Shown: in pieces, positions 22,372-31,123 of the stretch
Numbering within the stretch: the stretch's first letter is position 1
Layout of the letters: every line of letters begins with the position of its first letter
Assembly: GCF_029869925.1 (NCBI RefSeq)
Contig: NZ_CP118605.1
Location: forward strand, 1,116,001 to 1,180,000
Direction of reading: 5' to 3'
Source: Microbulbifer bruguierae
Lineage (GTDB): Bacteria > Pseudomonadota > Gammaproteobacteria > Pseudomonadales > Cellvibrionaceae
Length of the DNA stretch: 64,000 bases
Made by a program: the position numbers and the translations under genes
Notes under the pieces: generated by a model
Told to the model about the DNA's origin: nothing
Databases searched by the model: none
What the model saw: the letters and a program-made list of their open reading frames with translations, nothing else

Positions 22372-24993
22372 ATGACTTATTTCACCGGTAACCTTGCCGA
22401 ACGCCACGTCAAACGCCTCGCCGCCTGCATTGCACTCGCCGTCGGACTGACTGCCTGTGGCGAGTCCAGAGAAACGCAAGCCACGGCCGAGCCAGAGGTT
22501 ACTCCGGAAACCCCCGCCAAGGTTGGCACCGCGGCCTCCTCACTCGAACACTGGCCGACCCTGCAACCCGCCCTGCCCCGCGACGAAGCACTGGAAGTCC
22601 GCATCGCCGGCCTGCTGGCGCAAATGACGCTGGAAGAAAAAGTCGGGCAGATGATGCAGGCGGAAATCAAATCCATAACCCCGGAAGAAGTGAAGCAGTA
22701 TCACATCGGCTCCATCCTGAACGGCGGTGGTACCTTCCCGAATAACGACAAGTTCGCCACTCCGGACGACTGGCGCCAGTTGGCGGACGACTACTTTGCC
22801 GCGTCCATGGATACCTCCGACGGTGGCGTAGCCATTCCTATCATCTGGGGCAGCGATGCAGTACATGGTCACAACAATGTGATTGGTGCGACCCTGTTCC
22901 CACACAACATCGGCCTTGGCGCCGCCCACGATCCAGGGCTGATCCGCCGCATTGGCGAAGCCACCGCCCGCGAAGTAGCGGTGACCGGCGTGGACTGGAC
23001 TTTCGCTCCCACCATTGCGGTGGTGCGCGATGACCGTTGGGGCCGCACCTTCGAGAGCTATTCCGAAGACCCCGATATTGTCGCCGCCTACGCCCGCGAG
23101 ATGATCAAAGGTATCCAGGGGGATAAAAACACAGAAGAGTTCCTCGATGGCCGACACCTGGTCTCCGCCGCCAAGCACTTTGTAGGCGATGGCGGGACCA
23201 CCCGCGGAATCGATCGCGGCGATACCCAGGTGAGCGAAAAGGAACTGGCCGAGATCCATGCGGCCGGTTACTTCACCGCACTGGAATCCGGCGTGCAATC
23301 GGTAATGGCCTCCTTCAACAGTTGGAATGGGAAACGCCTGCACGGGCACAAATATCTGCTCACCGATGTACTGAAAGAACGCCTGGGCTTTGATGGCTTT
23401 GTCGTGGGCGACTGGAACGGCCACCGCTTTGTAGATGGCTGTACGGTGGACAGCTGTGCCAATGCCGTCAATGCCGGTCTCGACATGTTTATGATTACCG
23501 CCGAGTGGAAAGCACTGCTGAAAAACACCATCGCCCAGGTAGAAAGCGGTGAGATCCCGATGAGCCGGATCGACGACGCGGTAAGCCGTATCCTGCGGGT
23601 AAAAATCCGCGCCGGACTGTTTGAGCGCGACCGCCCGCTTGCGGGCAAATCCGGCGTTCTGGGCAGCGCTGAACACCGCGCTATCGCTCGCGAGGCCGTG
23701 CGCAAATCTCTGGTACTGCTGAAAAACAACGATCAGCTGCTCCCCGTCGACGCACGCAAAAATATTCTGGTCGCTGGTAATGGCGCCAATAATATTTCCA
23801 AACAAAGTGGAGGCTGGACAATTTCCTGGCAGGGTACCGGCAACACTGCGGAAGATTTTCCTGGTGCGACCTCAATTTTCACTGGTATCAAACAGGCGGT
23901 AGACGCTGCTGGCGGCACAGTATTGCTAAGTGAGAACGGCGAACTCGCTGCCGATGCCTTCAATGGAGAGAAGCCGGATATTGCTATCGTGGTCTACGGT
24001 GAAGATCCCTACGCTGAGTGGCATGGTGACCTCGCCAGTATCGAGTTCCAGCTGGGCAGCAAGGAAGACCAGGAGCTGCTGCAAAAACTCAAAGCACACA
24101 AGATTCCTGTCGTCAGCGTGTTCCTCTCCGGCCGCCCGCTGTGGGTGAACAAGGAGCTGAACCTGTCTGACGCCTTTGTGGCAGCCTGGCTGCCAGGCTC
24201 CGAAGGCGCAGGCGTTGCCGATGTACTGCTCACCGACGACGAAGGTAACAAGCGCTACGACTTTACCGGTCGCCTCTCTTTCAGCTGGCCGGAGCAAGTT
24301 CACCAGACCGTCATTAACCGCAACGATGAAAATTACGCGCCGCTGTTTTCCTACGGCTACGGCCTCGACTATTCAAGCGATGTACAGTTGGCCAACAACC
24401 TGAACGAAGACGGCGAGTCATACGTTGACGGCAACCTGGAAGATGCCTGGTTGATGGTGTCGCGCCCACAAGCCCCCTGGAAACTGTTTATTGCCGATGG
24501 TGAGCAGGAGCCACTTTGGGTGAGTGGCAATCTCGCCAGCAGCGCGGATAACAATATCACCGTTGCTTCCATCGACATGTTGTCACAGGAAGATGCCCGT
24601 GCGCTGAGCTGGAAGGGGCTCCGCGCCGGCAGTGTATTGCTGCAAACCCAGAAGCCCCAGGACATGAGCCGCTACTTGAACGAAGCCGCGGCCCTCACCA
24701 TGGACATCCGTGTGGATCAGGCGCCGCAAGCACCAGTATTTGCACAGATCGCCTGTGACGGCGACGATTGCAATGGCGCCCTGCCCCTGCAACAGGCACT
24801 GAACGAGCTACCCAAGGGCGACTGGTCACAGATCTCCATCGACCTTCAATGTTTTGCCAAAGCCGGCACTGACTTCACCCGGGTGTCCCAGGGGTTGTCG
24901 TTCCGCAGTGAAGGCAAGCTGTCGATGGCAGTGGCCAATATCAAGTTTGTCCCCGGCGCCGCAGAGCGGGCCGCCATTCGCTGCGAGAGCTGA
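22372..24993 (+). CDS. GH3 glycoside hydrolase lipoprotein (beta-glucosidase/exo-glucanase type)
   Basis: The 873-residue product is a predicted lipoprotein (lipobox LTAC, Cys29). The GH3 N-terminal TIM-barrel has IIWGSDAVHGHNNVIGATLFPHNI (shown in two parts: GSDAVHGHNN and GATLFPHNIGLGA), DWTFAPTIAVVRDDRWGR and KHFVGDGGT; the nucleophile is D347 in GFVVGDWNG. The GH3 C-terminal domain follows (VLLKNNDQLLP, GRPLWVNKELN, FSYGYGLDYSS), and a further 200-residue beta-rich C-terminal domain resembles that of marine ExoP-type beta-glucan exohydrolases. It probably trims gluco-oligosaccharides at the cell surface or in the periplasm. A xylosidase role is possible given the neighbouring xylanase. 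Confidence 0.9.
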   Translation: MTYFTGNLAERHVKRLAACIALAVGLTACGESRETQATAEPEVTPETPAKVGTAASSLEHWPTLQPALPRDEALEVRIAGLLAQMTLEEKVGQMMQAEIKSITPEEVKQYHIGSILNGGGTFPNNDKFATPDDWRQLADDYFAASMDTSDGGVAIPIIWGSDAVHGHNNVIGATLFPHNIGLGAAHDPGLIRRIGEATAREVAVTGVDWTFAPTIAVVRDDRWGRTFESYSEDPDIVAAYAREMIKGIQGDKNTEEFLDGRHLVSAAKHFVGDGGTTRGIDRGDTQVSEKELAEIHAAGYFTALESGVQSVMASFNSWNGKRLHGHKYLLTDVLKERLGFDGFVVGDWNGHRFVDGCTVDSCANAVNAGLDMFMITAEWKALLKNTIAQVESGEIPMSRIDDAVSRILRVKIRAGLFERDRPLAGKSGVLGSAEHRAIAREAVRKSLVLLKNNDQLLPVDARKNILVAGNGANNISKQSGGWTISWQGTGNTAEDFPGATSIFTGIKQAVDAAGGTVLLSENGELAADAFNGEKPDIAIVVYGEDPYAEWHGDLASIEFQLGSKEDQELLQKLKAHKIPVVSVFLSGRPLWVNKELNLSDAFVAAWLPGSEGAGVADVLLTDDEGNKRYDFTGRLSFSWPEQVHQTVINRNDENYAPLFSYGYGLDYSSDVQLANNLNEDGESYVDGNLEDAWLMVSRPQAPWKLFIADGEQEPLWVSGNLASSADNNITVASIDMLSQEDARALSWKGLRAGSVLLQTQKPQDMSRYLNEAAALTMDIRVDQAPQAPVFAQIACDGDDCNGALPLQQALNELPKGDWSQISIDLQCFAKAGTDFTRVSQGLSFRSEGKLSMAVANIKFVPGAAERAAIRCES

Positions 24994-24996
24994 ATC

Positions 24997-25908
24997 ATGT
25001 TGGCGCCACGAAAATCGTTCACTCTGATTTTTTCTGCACCGTGCCTTACCGCACTGCTGTTTTCAGCAACTGCGCTGGCGGAAGACCTGGTCCGTCTGGG
25101 CAAGGGGTCACTGAGTATTGCGCTGGATCCGAACTACGGCGGTCGCATTACCGAGTTGCGCCTCGGAGACAAAGACCTGTTGGAACTGCCGGAACCCGGC
25201 GGCAACAATTTCGGTTCGACTTTCTGGTTGAGCCCCCAGAGTCTGTGGAACTGGCCTCCGGTGGAAGCGCACGATTCCGCCCCCTACCGGATTTCCGAAC
25301 AGGGAGAACACAGGGTTTCCCTCGCCGGCGAATACGCCGCCGGCGCGCGAGTGCATAAAACCGTCATCGTAAATGGCGCGAACAGCGCCAGAGTGCAGTA
25401 CCGCATCGACGCGGAAAAGGACTTCCCCGAAATTGCCGCCTGGGAAATTACCCGGGTGCCCAACCGCGGACTGGCGTTTGCTCCGGTCACCACCGACACC
25501 GTAAAAACGGTACGCGGCCAGATGGCCTATCAGCTGGAGGATGACATCCTGTGGCTGCCGATGGCAGCCAACGCTCCACTGGTGGAAGGCAAGGTCATTG
25601 CCAACGGTACCGAAGGCTGGCTTGCCTACGCCGTTGACGGTTTGCTGTACCTGAAGGTCTACCCAAAGGTGGCCCCTGGAGAAATGGCTACCGGTGAAGG
25701 AGATATCGAACTGTATCTCAGCGGAGAAAAGCCTTATCTGGAGCTGGAGGTGCAAAGCGCCGCCCGCAACCTGCTGACAGGGGAAGTGCTTGACTGGACG
25801 GTGGACTGGCTGGTCCACCCCATTCCGGACGATATTGAGCTGCGCCCGGGGTCGGCGGCACTACTTGAATTCACTCGCCAACAGATCGAGTTGGCATCAA
25901 GACCCTGA
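24997..25908 (+). CDS. Secreted DUF4380-like protein, coupled to GH3
   Basis: The 303-residue product has a signal peptide (CLTALLFSATALA, cut near residue 28). Its mature part resembles the galactose-mutarotase-like fold of DUF4380 proteins: GSLSIALDPNYGGRITELRL, GNNFGSTFWLSPQSLWNWPP, and a C-terminal VDWLVHPIPDDIELRPGS. Its ATG lies 3 bp after the GH3 stop codon, so the two are almost certainly translated together. A role in binding or epimerising sugars released by GH3 is an inference; no catalytic residues can be assigned with confidence. Confidence 0.7.
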   Translation: MLAPRKSFTLIFSAPCLTALLFSATALAEDLVRLGKGSLSIALDPNYGGRITELRLGDKDLLELPEPGGNNFGSTFWLSPQSLWNWPPVEAHDSAPYRISEQGEHRVSLAGEYAAGARVHKTVIVNGANSARVQYRIDAEKDFPEIAAWEITRVPNRGLAFAPVTTDTVKTVRGQMAYQLEDDILWLPMAANAPLVEGKVIANGTEGWLAYAVDGLLYLKVYPKVAPGEMATGEGDIELYLSGEKPYLELEVQSAARNLLTGEVLDWTVDWLVHPIPDDIELRPGSAALLEFTRQQIELASRP

Positions 25909-26125
25909 CCACCCAATAGTTGGCTACTCAATCGCACGCAGTGGAGCGACTGAGTAGTCAATCATTTACTCAAAGCCAGTCAAAACCAGCCCGCCCCGGA
26001 AACCCGACGGTCAGCATCAGTGCGGATTAACGCCGGTAATCACCTGTCCCAACGTGCAGCAAAGTGCTAAATTTGGCATCGAACTCTTCCGACATTGACT
26101 CGATCAACGAATAACGAGGAACCCT

Positions 26126-27016
26126 ATGGTTCAGCTAGTCGTCGACTCCGGCTGCGATCTTCCGGATGAATTTCTGCGGAAATTCAATATCCCCGTATTG
26201 CCCCACAACGTGAACGTTGGCAAGGATTCCTTCGGCGACCAGCGCAATCCCGCGCAGATGAGTCACTTCTACTCACTGGCCCTGATGGACAGATCCCGCC
26301 AGGTCAATTCCGGCCCGGCCAGCGAAGAGGATATCGAGCAGATCCTCAGCAAGCTCGCCAGAAATGGGGCCTCGGATATAGTGGTACAGACCATTAACGC
26401 CGCCAACAGCCCAACCTTTGCCAATGTGAAAAACGTCGCCCACAAACTTGGCAGTGACGGGGTACAGATCCACCCGGTGGATTCCCACACACTGTTTTCC
26501 GGTCAGGGGTTACTCGCCCTCTATACCTTGTCACTGATACAGAAAGGGTTAACCGGCGCGCAGATCAAGTCCCGCACAGAAGAATTCGGGCGCAAAATTG
26601 TCGGCTATGCCGCTATCCAGGACGTCTATTACCTGCGTGAGCGCGGGCGCCAGAAAAATGAAAAAAGTGTGAGCTGGCTGAAAGCGTTTATGGCCAAGTC
26701 CCTGAGCCTGCACCCCATTGTTTCAATGACCTACCAGGGCTCAACCGTCGCTGATACCGTAAAGACCTACGAAGGCTGCACCCGACGCCTGTTCGAACTG
26801 GCGGAAGACAAAATGCGCTCGGGAGATCTGCTGATGCCGGCAGTGGTGGTGAGTATTGCGGGACCACTGCAAGACCTGGAGCGGACACCCGGCTTCAGTT
26901 CGCTGCTAAAAACTGCCGAACAACATAAAGTGAAGATTTATCGCTCCGTGATGAGTCTTTCCGGTGGTATCAACCTGGGTCCAGGTACCGTAGCCTTGGC
27001 AATCGCCGCCAGGTAA
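26126..27016 (+). CDS. DegV-family fatty-acid-binding protein
   Basis: The 296-residue cytoplasmic protein has the DegV start VQLVVDSGCDLPDEFLRKFN and VLPHNVNVG, the middle SPTFANVKNVAH and VDSHTLFSGQGLLAL, and the C-terminal SLSGGINLGPGTVALAI. DegV proteins bind long-chain fatty acids and, in Gram-positive bacteria, feed them to acyl kinases; their role in Proteobacteria is unclear. Two outer-membrane proteins, one FadL-like, follow on the same strand. An imperfect hairpin (TACTCA...TGAGTA, 25925-25956) lies in the 217-bp gap upstream and may end the GH3 transcript. Confidence 0.85.
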   Translation: MVQLVVDSGCDLPDEFLRKFNIPVLPHNVNVGKDSFGDQRNPAQMSHFYSLALMDRSRQVNSGPASEEDIEQILSKLARNGASDIVVQTINAANSPTFANVKNVAHKLGSDGVQIHPVDSHTLFSGQGLLALYTLSLIQKGLTGAQIKSRTEEFGRKIVGYAAIQDVYYLRERGRQKNEKSVSWLKAFMAKSLSLHPIVSMTYQGSTVADTVKTYEGCTRRLFELAEDKMRSGDLLMPAVVVSIAGPLQDLERTPGFSSLLKTAEQHKVKIYRSVMSLSGGINLGPGTVALAIAAR

Positions 27017-27051
27017 CTCGCGGCCAACTCTCACAGAACTCCACCCAACTA

Positions 27052-27081
27052 CCCGGACGACACCAGCAGGTGTCGCCGGGG
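27052..27081 (+). terminator. Possible terminator hairpin after the DegV gene
   Basis: CGACACC-AGCA-GGTGTCG forms a perfect 7-bp stem, extended by CCGG pairing. There is no T-run beyond GTATTCTG, so it could equally be a rho-dependent or RNA-stabilising structure. Confidence 0.4.
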
Positions 27082-27207
27082 TATTCTGCCAAGCCTGCAT
27101 CCATTAACTTATCCCGCGTTGAGTATCGCGGCGCATTGGAACAATCACTATCAGGTACCGCTAGACTGAGGAAAGCAGTTTTTGACTTCCACTATCTGGT
27201 GAAAAAG

Positions 27208-28008
27208 ATGTACCGAAATTTCGCCGCATTTATTGCCCTGTTTTTTGCGCTTTTCAGTTTCAACGCACTGGCAGATTCAGACCTCGCCAAACAGCTCAGC
27301 AACCCCGTCTCAAGCCTGATCAGCGTTCCCTTCCAGCACAACTGGGACAATCGCGTGGGCCCGGTAGAAGGCGGGCGCAAGTACACCCTGAATATCCAGC
27401 CGGTAATTCCCTTTTCCATCAGCGAAGACTGGAATCTGATCAGCCGGACCATTCTGCCAGTGATTAACCAGGAAGCTATTTTTCCCGGCAGCGGTGAGCA
27501 GACAGGCCTCAGCGATACGGTGCAGAGTGCATTTTTTTCTCCCAAAAAACCCACCGCAGGCGGTGTGATCTGGGGTGCTGGCCCGGTATTTTTATTGCCT
27601 ACCGGGACAGAACCCCTGCTGGGAACGGAAAAATGGGGCGCCGGCCCCACTGGCGTCGTGCTGAAGCAAGCCGGCCCCTGGACCATAGGCACCCTTGCCA
27701 ACCATATCTGGTCATTTGCTGGCAACGATAACCGCGCTGACGTAAACAGTACCTTTATTCAGCCATTCCTGGCCTACAACACCCCCAAATCCTGGACCTT
27801 TACCATTCAGACGGAATCCACCTACGACTGGGAAACGGAGCAGTGGAATGTACCGGTGCATTTCACGGTGGGAAAAGTGTTCAAGGTAGGTAAACAGACC
27901 TATCAGATAACGGCCGGCCCGCGCTACTACGCGGAAAGTCCCGACGGAGGCAGCCAGGACTGGGGCTTCAGGCTCGCCTGGGTGATGTTGTTCCCCAAAT
28001 CACAATAG
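27208..28008 (+). CDS. Outer-membrane beta-barrel protein, transporter-like
   Basis: The 266-residue product has a signal peptide (AAFIALFFALFSFNALA) and a mature sequence of alternating hydrophobic strands: LISVPFQHNWDNRVGP, YTLNIQPVIPFSISEDWNLI, VIWGAGPVFLLPTGTEPLLG and a terminal DWGFRLAWVMLFPKSQ. It resembles small outer-membrane proteins annotated as transporters or neuromedin-like barrels that are common in marine gammaproteobacteria; the substrate is unknown. I placed the start at the ATG at 27208, preceded by GGTGAAAAAG; a GTG at 27199 is an alternative. A FadL homologue follows after 63 bp. Confidence 0.72.
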   Translation: MYRNFAAFIALFFALFSFNALADSDLAKQLSNPVSSLISVPFQHNWDNRVGPVEGGRKYTLNIQPVIPFSISEDWNLISRTILPVINQEAIFPGSGEQTGLSDTVQSAFFSPKKPTAGGVIWGAGPVFLLPTGTEPLLGTEKWGAGPTGVVLKQAGPWTIGTLANHIWSFAGNDNRADVNSTFIQPFLAYNTPKSWTFTIQTESTYDWETEQWNVPVHFTVGKVFKVGKQTYQITAGPRYYAESPDGGSQDWGFRLAWVMLFPKSQ

Positions 28009-28071
28009 TCTGCAGTCGTATCAATTCCTGCTGAATTTTTCAGCCACCATCATTCCCAGAAGGACCGGGTT

Positions 28072-29370
28072 ATGAAGTACCAGTGCGCCAAACGCCTACT
28101 CAACTTAAAAAAAATTCTGCCCTTATTCATCGCTGCGCTTTCAGCGCCAGCGGCACAGGCTGGCGGCATCATGTTGTGGCAAATTGGTACACCGACCCTC
28201 GGCACTGCCAGTGCCGGCTGGGCCGCGATGCCGGAAGATGCCGCTACCGCCTTCACCAACCCCGCAGGTACGGTATGGCGCGACAAGATGGAAGTGCGCG
28301 CGGCCGCCCAGATCCTCTATGGCGATGTGGAATTTACCGATGATGGCCTGAGTAATGTGCCCGGCAATGACGGCGGCAATCCGATCGGTTGGTTCCCTGG
28401 TATGGGCGGTTTCGCTGCGGGAAAAATCACCGACAATATCGGCTGGGGCTTTGCCATGGCCGGCAACTTCGGCCTCGGCCTCGACTATCACGACGACTGG
28501 CAGGGCCGTCGCTTTGTACAGAACGTGGATCTTCTGGGTATGAGCCTGATCCCGTCTCTCAGCTGGCAGGTAAACGACTGCCTGTCTGTCGGACTCGGAC
28601 TAAACGCCATGGCCGCCTATTTCAGTTTCCAGTCTGCGCCGCGCGCGGGACTGGTGGACGAAGACGCTTATATGCGCTTCAAGGATCTGGAAAACGCCTA
28701 CGGTGGTAACTTCGGCGTCATCTACCGCCCCGTCAGCGGAACCACTTTTGGTATTACCTATACCTCTAAGGTAGAGCTTGAATTCACCGACCTGCTGAAA
28801 CTCCGCAATTTCGAACCACCACTTGAGGCGGTTGCTGACGAACTCAATGGCACGCGCACCGAAGTCGACATCAATGTCCCTGCCACCATCACTGCCAGCC
28901 TGCAACAGGCGCTGACCGACGCCACCACGCTGTACGTCAATCTGGCGTGGCAGGACTGGTCGGATTATGCTGGTGTAACTCTGGCCCTCGAAAGCCCGGT
29001 GCAGGCGTCGGTCAAGGTGGATCGCGGTTATCAGGATACCGGCGCTTTTGCCGTCGGTGTTCGCCACGAATTCAGCCAGGGCATGCTCGGCGGCTGGTAT
29101 CTATCCACCGGGATAGCGCTGGAAAGCGGCATGACCAACGAATCCAATCTCACCGCAGATACCATCACCAACAAGTCCTGGACCTTCGGCTTGGGCGCCG
29201 GCAAGGAACTTTGTCCCGGCCTCACCCTGGATGTGGGTTACAACTACGGCTCCCTCGGCGATATCGACATCGATCAGCAAGGTCGCCCGCCGTTCAGCCC
29301 CAGACTCGAAGGCACCTATGAAGATAGCGCGCTGCATTTTCTCGGCAGCTCGGTACAATTCGAGTTCTGA
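28072..29370 (+). CDS. OmpP1/FadL-family outer-membrane transporter for hydrophobic compounds
   Basis: The 432-residue product has a signal peptide ending in SAPAAQA and begins the mature part with GGIMLWQIGTPTLGTASAG, then AATAFTNPAG, the conserved NPA motif of the FadL hatch. FadL proteins carry long-chain fatty acids and other hydrophobic molecules across the outer membrane. The C-terminus ends in FEF, suited to BAM recognition. AGAAGGACC lies upstream of the ATG. A FadD-like ligase is encoded about 2 kb away, which would suit fatty-acid uptake. Confidence 0.88.
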   Translation: MKYQCAKRLLNLKKILPLFIAALSAPAAQAGGIMLWQIGTPTLGTASAGWAAMPEDAATAFTNPAGTVWRDKMEVRAAAQILYGDVEFTDDGLSNVPGNDGGNPIGWFPGMGGFAAGKITDNIGWGFAMAGNFGLGLDYHDDWQGRRFVQNVDLLGMSLIPSLSWQVNDCLSVGLGLNAMAAYFSFQSAPRAGLVDEDAYMRFKDLENAYGGNFGVIYRPVSGTTFGITYTSKVELEFTDLLKLRNFEPPLEAVADELNGTRTEVDINVPATITASLQQALTDATTLYVNLAWQDWSDYAGVTLALESPVQASVKVDRGYQDTGAFAVGVRHEFSQGMLGGWYLSTGIALESGMTNESNLTADTITNKSWTFGLGAGKELCPGLTLDVGYNYGSLGDIDIDQQGRPPFSPRLEGTYEDSALHFLGSSVQFEF

Positions 29371-29392
29371 TTTTCCCGCAATCGCCGCTGTC

Positions 29393-29435
29393 GGCAATAA
29401 AAAGGCCCTCCACAATGGAGGGCCTTTTTATTGCC
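29393..29435. terminator. Perfect 20-bp bidirectional terminator
   Basis: The 20 bases at 29393-29412 are exactly complementary to 29416-29435 across a CAA loop. The stem core GGCCCTCCA is flanked by A- and T-runs, so it works on both strands. It separates the convergent FadL and phospholipase-D genes. Confidence 0.95.
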
Positions 29436-29460
29436 TTCGCAAAAGCACCCCGCAGGAAAT

Positions 29461-30966
29461 TCAGATCTGGGATTCCACCGGTAGCCACGACAACAGCCAG
29501 CACAGCCAGCGCTGCCAGATCGTCGTTTCCGGATCCCGGGTTTCGAGCAGCACCCTCCCCTCATCGTCCCGCGCACGCCAGCGAATTTGTCCGTGCTCCG
29601 TCAATGACAGGTACCAGGCGGAATCCCCCGCAACCCAGTCGTCGAACAGCGCACTAAGCTCTCGATTAATAGCTTCACTTTCCATCAACAGGCCAATCTC
29701 GGTGTTTTGCAGTATCGAGCGGCTGTCGAGATTAATGGAACCCACGAAACCGAGGCCATCGTCTATCACAAAAGTCTTTGCGTGCAGTGTCGCGCTGGAT
29801 TTTCCCTGAAACCAATGTTTGTGCCTTTTCTCACCGGGTGCCTTGCGCAGCTCCCAGATATCCACCCCCAGCTTCAACAATTGTTTGCGATAGCGTGCGT
29901 AGGCACCGTGCACAATGGCGACATCATTGCTGGAGAGGGAATTGGTGAGAATATCCACATTCACCCCAGCACCCTGCAGATTGCTGAACAGCTTGGTTCC
30001 CACCTTGCCCGGGATAAAATACGCAGCACTGATGCGCAGATTTGCGCGACTGTTGCGGATGATTTTTTCCAGCTTGTATCCGGGAAATGCCTCGACAGGA
30101 ATACGCTCCCTGTGCAGCGCTTTTTCCGGGGGATCAGCAAACAGAGTACCCCACCCCCATTGGAACGGAATGGCACCGGCAATGATTTCTCCCGCCAGCC
30201 TGGATTCCCGCAGCGCTTCGGTAAATTCTGTCTTTGCCTCCTGCTCAAGAAAGCGCTTTATTTCGCCGCGCAGTTCATCCAGATTTCGATCATCCGCACT
30301 CTCCAGAGATAACTCGGTAACCGGCACCGACACCGGGTTATTCCAGTAATCATCAAAGATCTGTGCCGCTTGCGGTAATACCTGGCCCAGTGCCATCACA
30401 TCCACATCGAGAAATTCCACATCCGCGCGCGAGAAATAGCCGTCGGCAATATTACGCCCACCAGTAATCAGCAACAGGCCGTCCGTCACGAACAGCTTGT
30501 TGTGCATGCGGTGGTTGATACGACCAAAGTTGAGCGCCTGCTCCAGGGTACGCCGGATACCGGATCTCCCGAGCACCGGATTGAATACCCGAATATCAAT
30601 CAATGGGTGCTCGTCGAGGGTGAGGACCACCGGGTTGACTACCCGGGTACCGAGATCGTCCACCAGCAGGCGAATACGCACGCCGCGATCGGCCGCGTTG
30701 AGTAGCAGACTCAGCAGTATGCGCCCGACGGTGTCATCCTCGAAGATGTAGTACTGCAGATCGAGGGAAACGCTGGCCGCCTCGATCAGCGCCGCCCGCG
30801 CAGCAAAGGCGGAGAGGCCATCCTGTAGGAGGTAAAACCCGGAAGCCTCCGGCCGATGCTGAGCTAATGCCTTTTGAACCTCCATCGCCAAGGGTGAATC
30901 CGTGGCGGGAGGAAGACTGACAGATTGCTTTCGAGATTGTTCTGATGATTCTTGAGCAGCGGCCAT
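29461..30966 (-). CDS. Phospholipase D-family protein (cardiolipin synthase-like)
   Basis: The product of about 501 residues carries two HKD motifs: HNKLFVTDGLLLITGGRN in the first half and HAKTFVIDDGLGFVGSINLD in the second. It has no hydrophobic N-terminal anchor, like the ClsC/YmdC branch. Members make cardiolipin or cleave phosphodiester bonds in lipids; the reaction here is not certain. The start is taken at the ATG at 30966, preceded by GGGGAA; a GTG directly upstream (30969) is in frame. It is convergent with the FadL gene. Confidence 0.87.
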   Translation of the reverse strand: MAAAQESSEQSRKQSVSLPPATDSPLAMEVQKALAQHRPEASGFYLLQDGLSAFAARAALIEAASVSLDLQYYIFEDDTVGRILLSLLLNAADRGVRIRLLVDDLGTRVVNPVVLTLDEHPLIDIRVFNPVLGRSGIRRTLEQALNFGRINHRMHNKLFVTDGLLLITGGRNIADGYFSRADVEFLDVDVMALGQVLPQAAQIFDDYWNNPVSVPVTELSLESADDRNLDELRGEIKRFLEQEAKTEFTEALRESRLAGEIIAGAIPFQWGWGTLFADPPEKALHRERIPVEAFPGYKLEKIIRNSRANLRISAAYFIPGKVGTKLFSNLQGAGVNVDILTNSLSSNDVAIVHGAYARYRKQLLKLGVDIWELRKAPGEKRHKHWFQGKSSATLHAKTFVIDDGLGFVGSINLDSRSILQNTEIGLLMESEAINRELSALFDDWVAGDSAWYLSLTEHGQIRWRARDDEGRVLLETRDPETTIWQRWLCWLLSWLPVESQI

Positions 30967-31073
30967 CACTATTCCCCGAGCGCGCCAGGGTGATCCGACA
31001 CCACCGGCGGCTTGCCGGATAATCCGGCGTCAATCGAATTCAGGAGGATGACTAAGAGACTAGTAGATCGCCA

Positions 31074-31106
31074 ATAAAAAACGCAGCACTGGGCTGCGTT
31101 TTTTAT
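31074..31106 (-). terminator. Intrinsic terminator downstream of fadD
   Basis: ATAAAAAACGCAGC and GCTGCGTTTTTTAT form a perfect 14-bp inverted repeat around ACTGG, 18 bp after the fadD stop. It marks the end of operon A and is symmetric enough to act on either strand. Confidence 0.92.
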
Positions 31107-31123
31107 CGACTCAACAAGCGAAA

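Noticed and set aside
22540..23805. 421-codon open frame antisense to GH3
   Set aside because: The plus strand has the intact GH3 catalytic domain, including the nucleophile; no support for a second gene.
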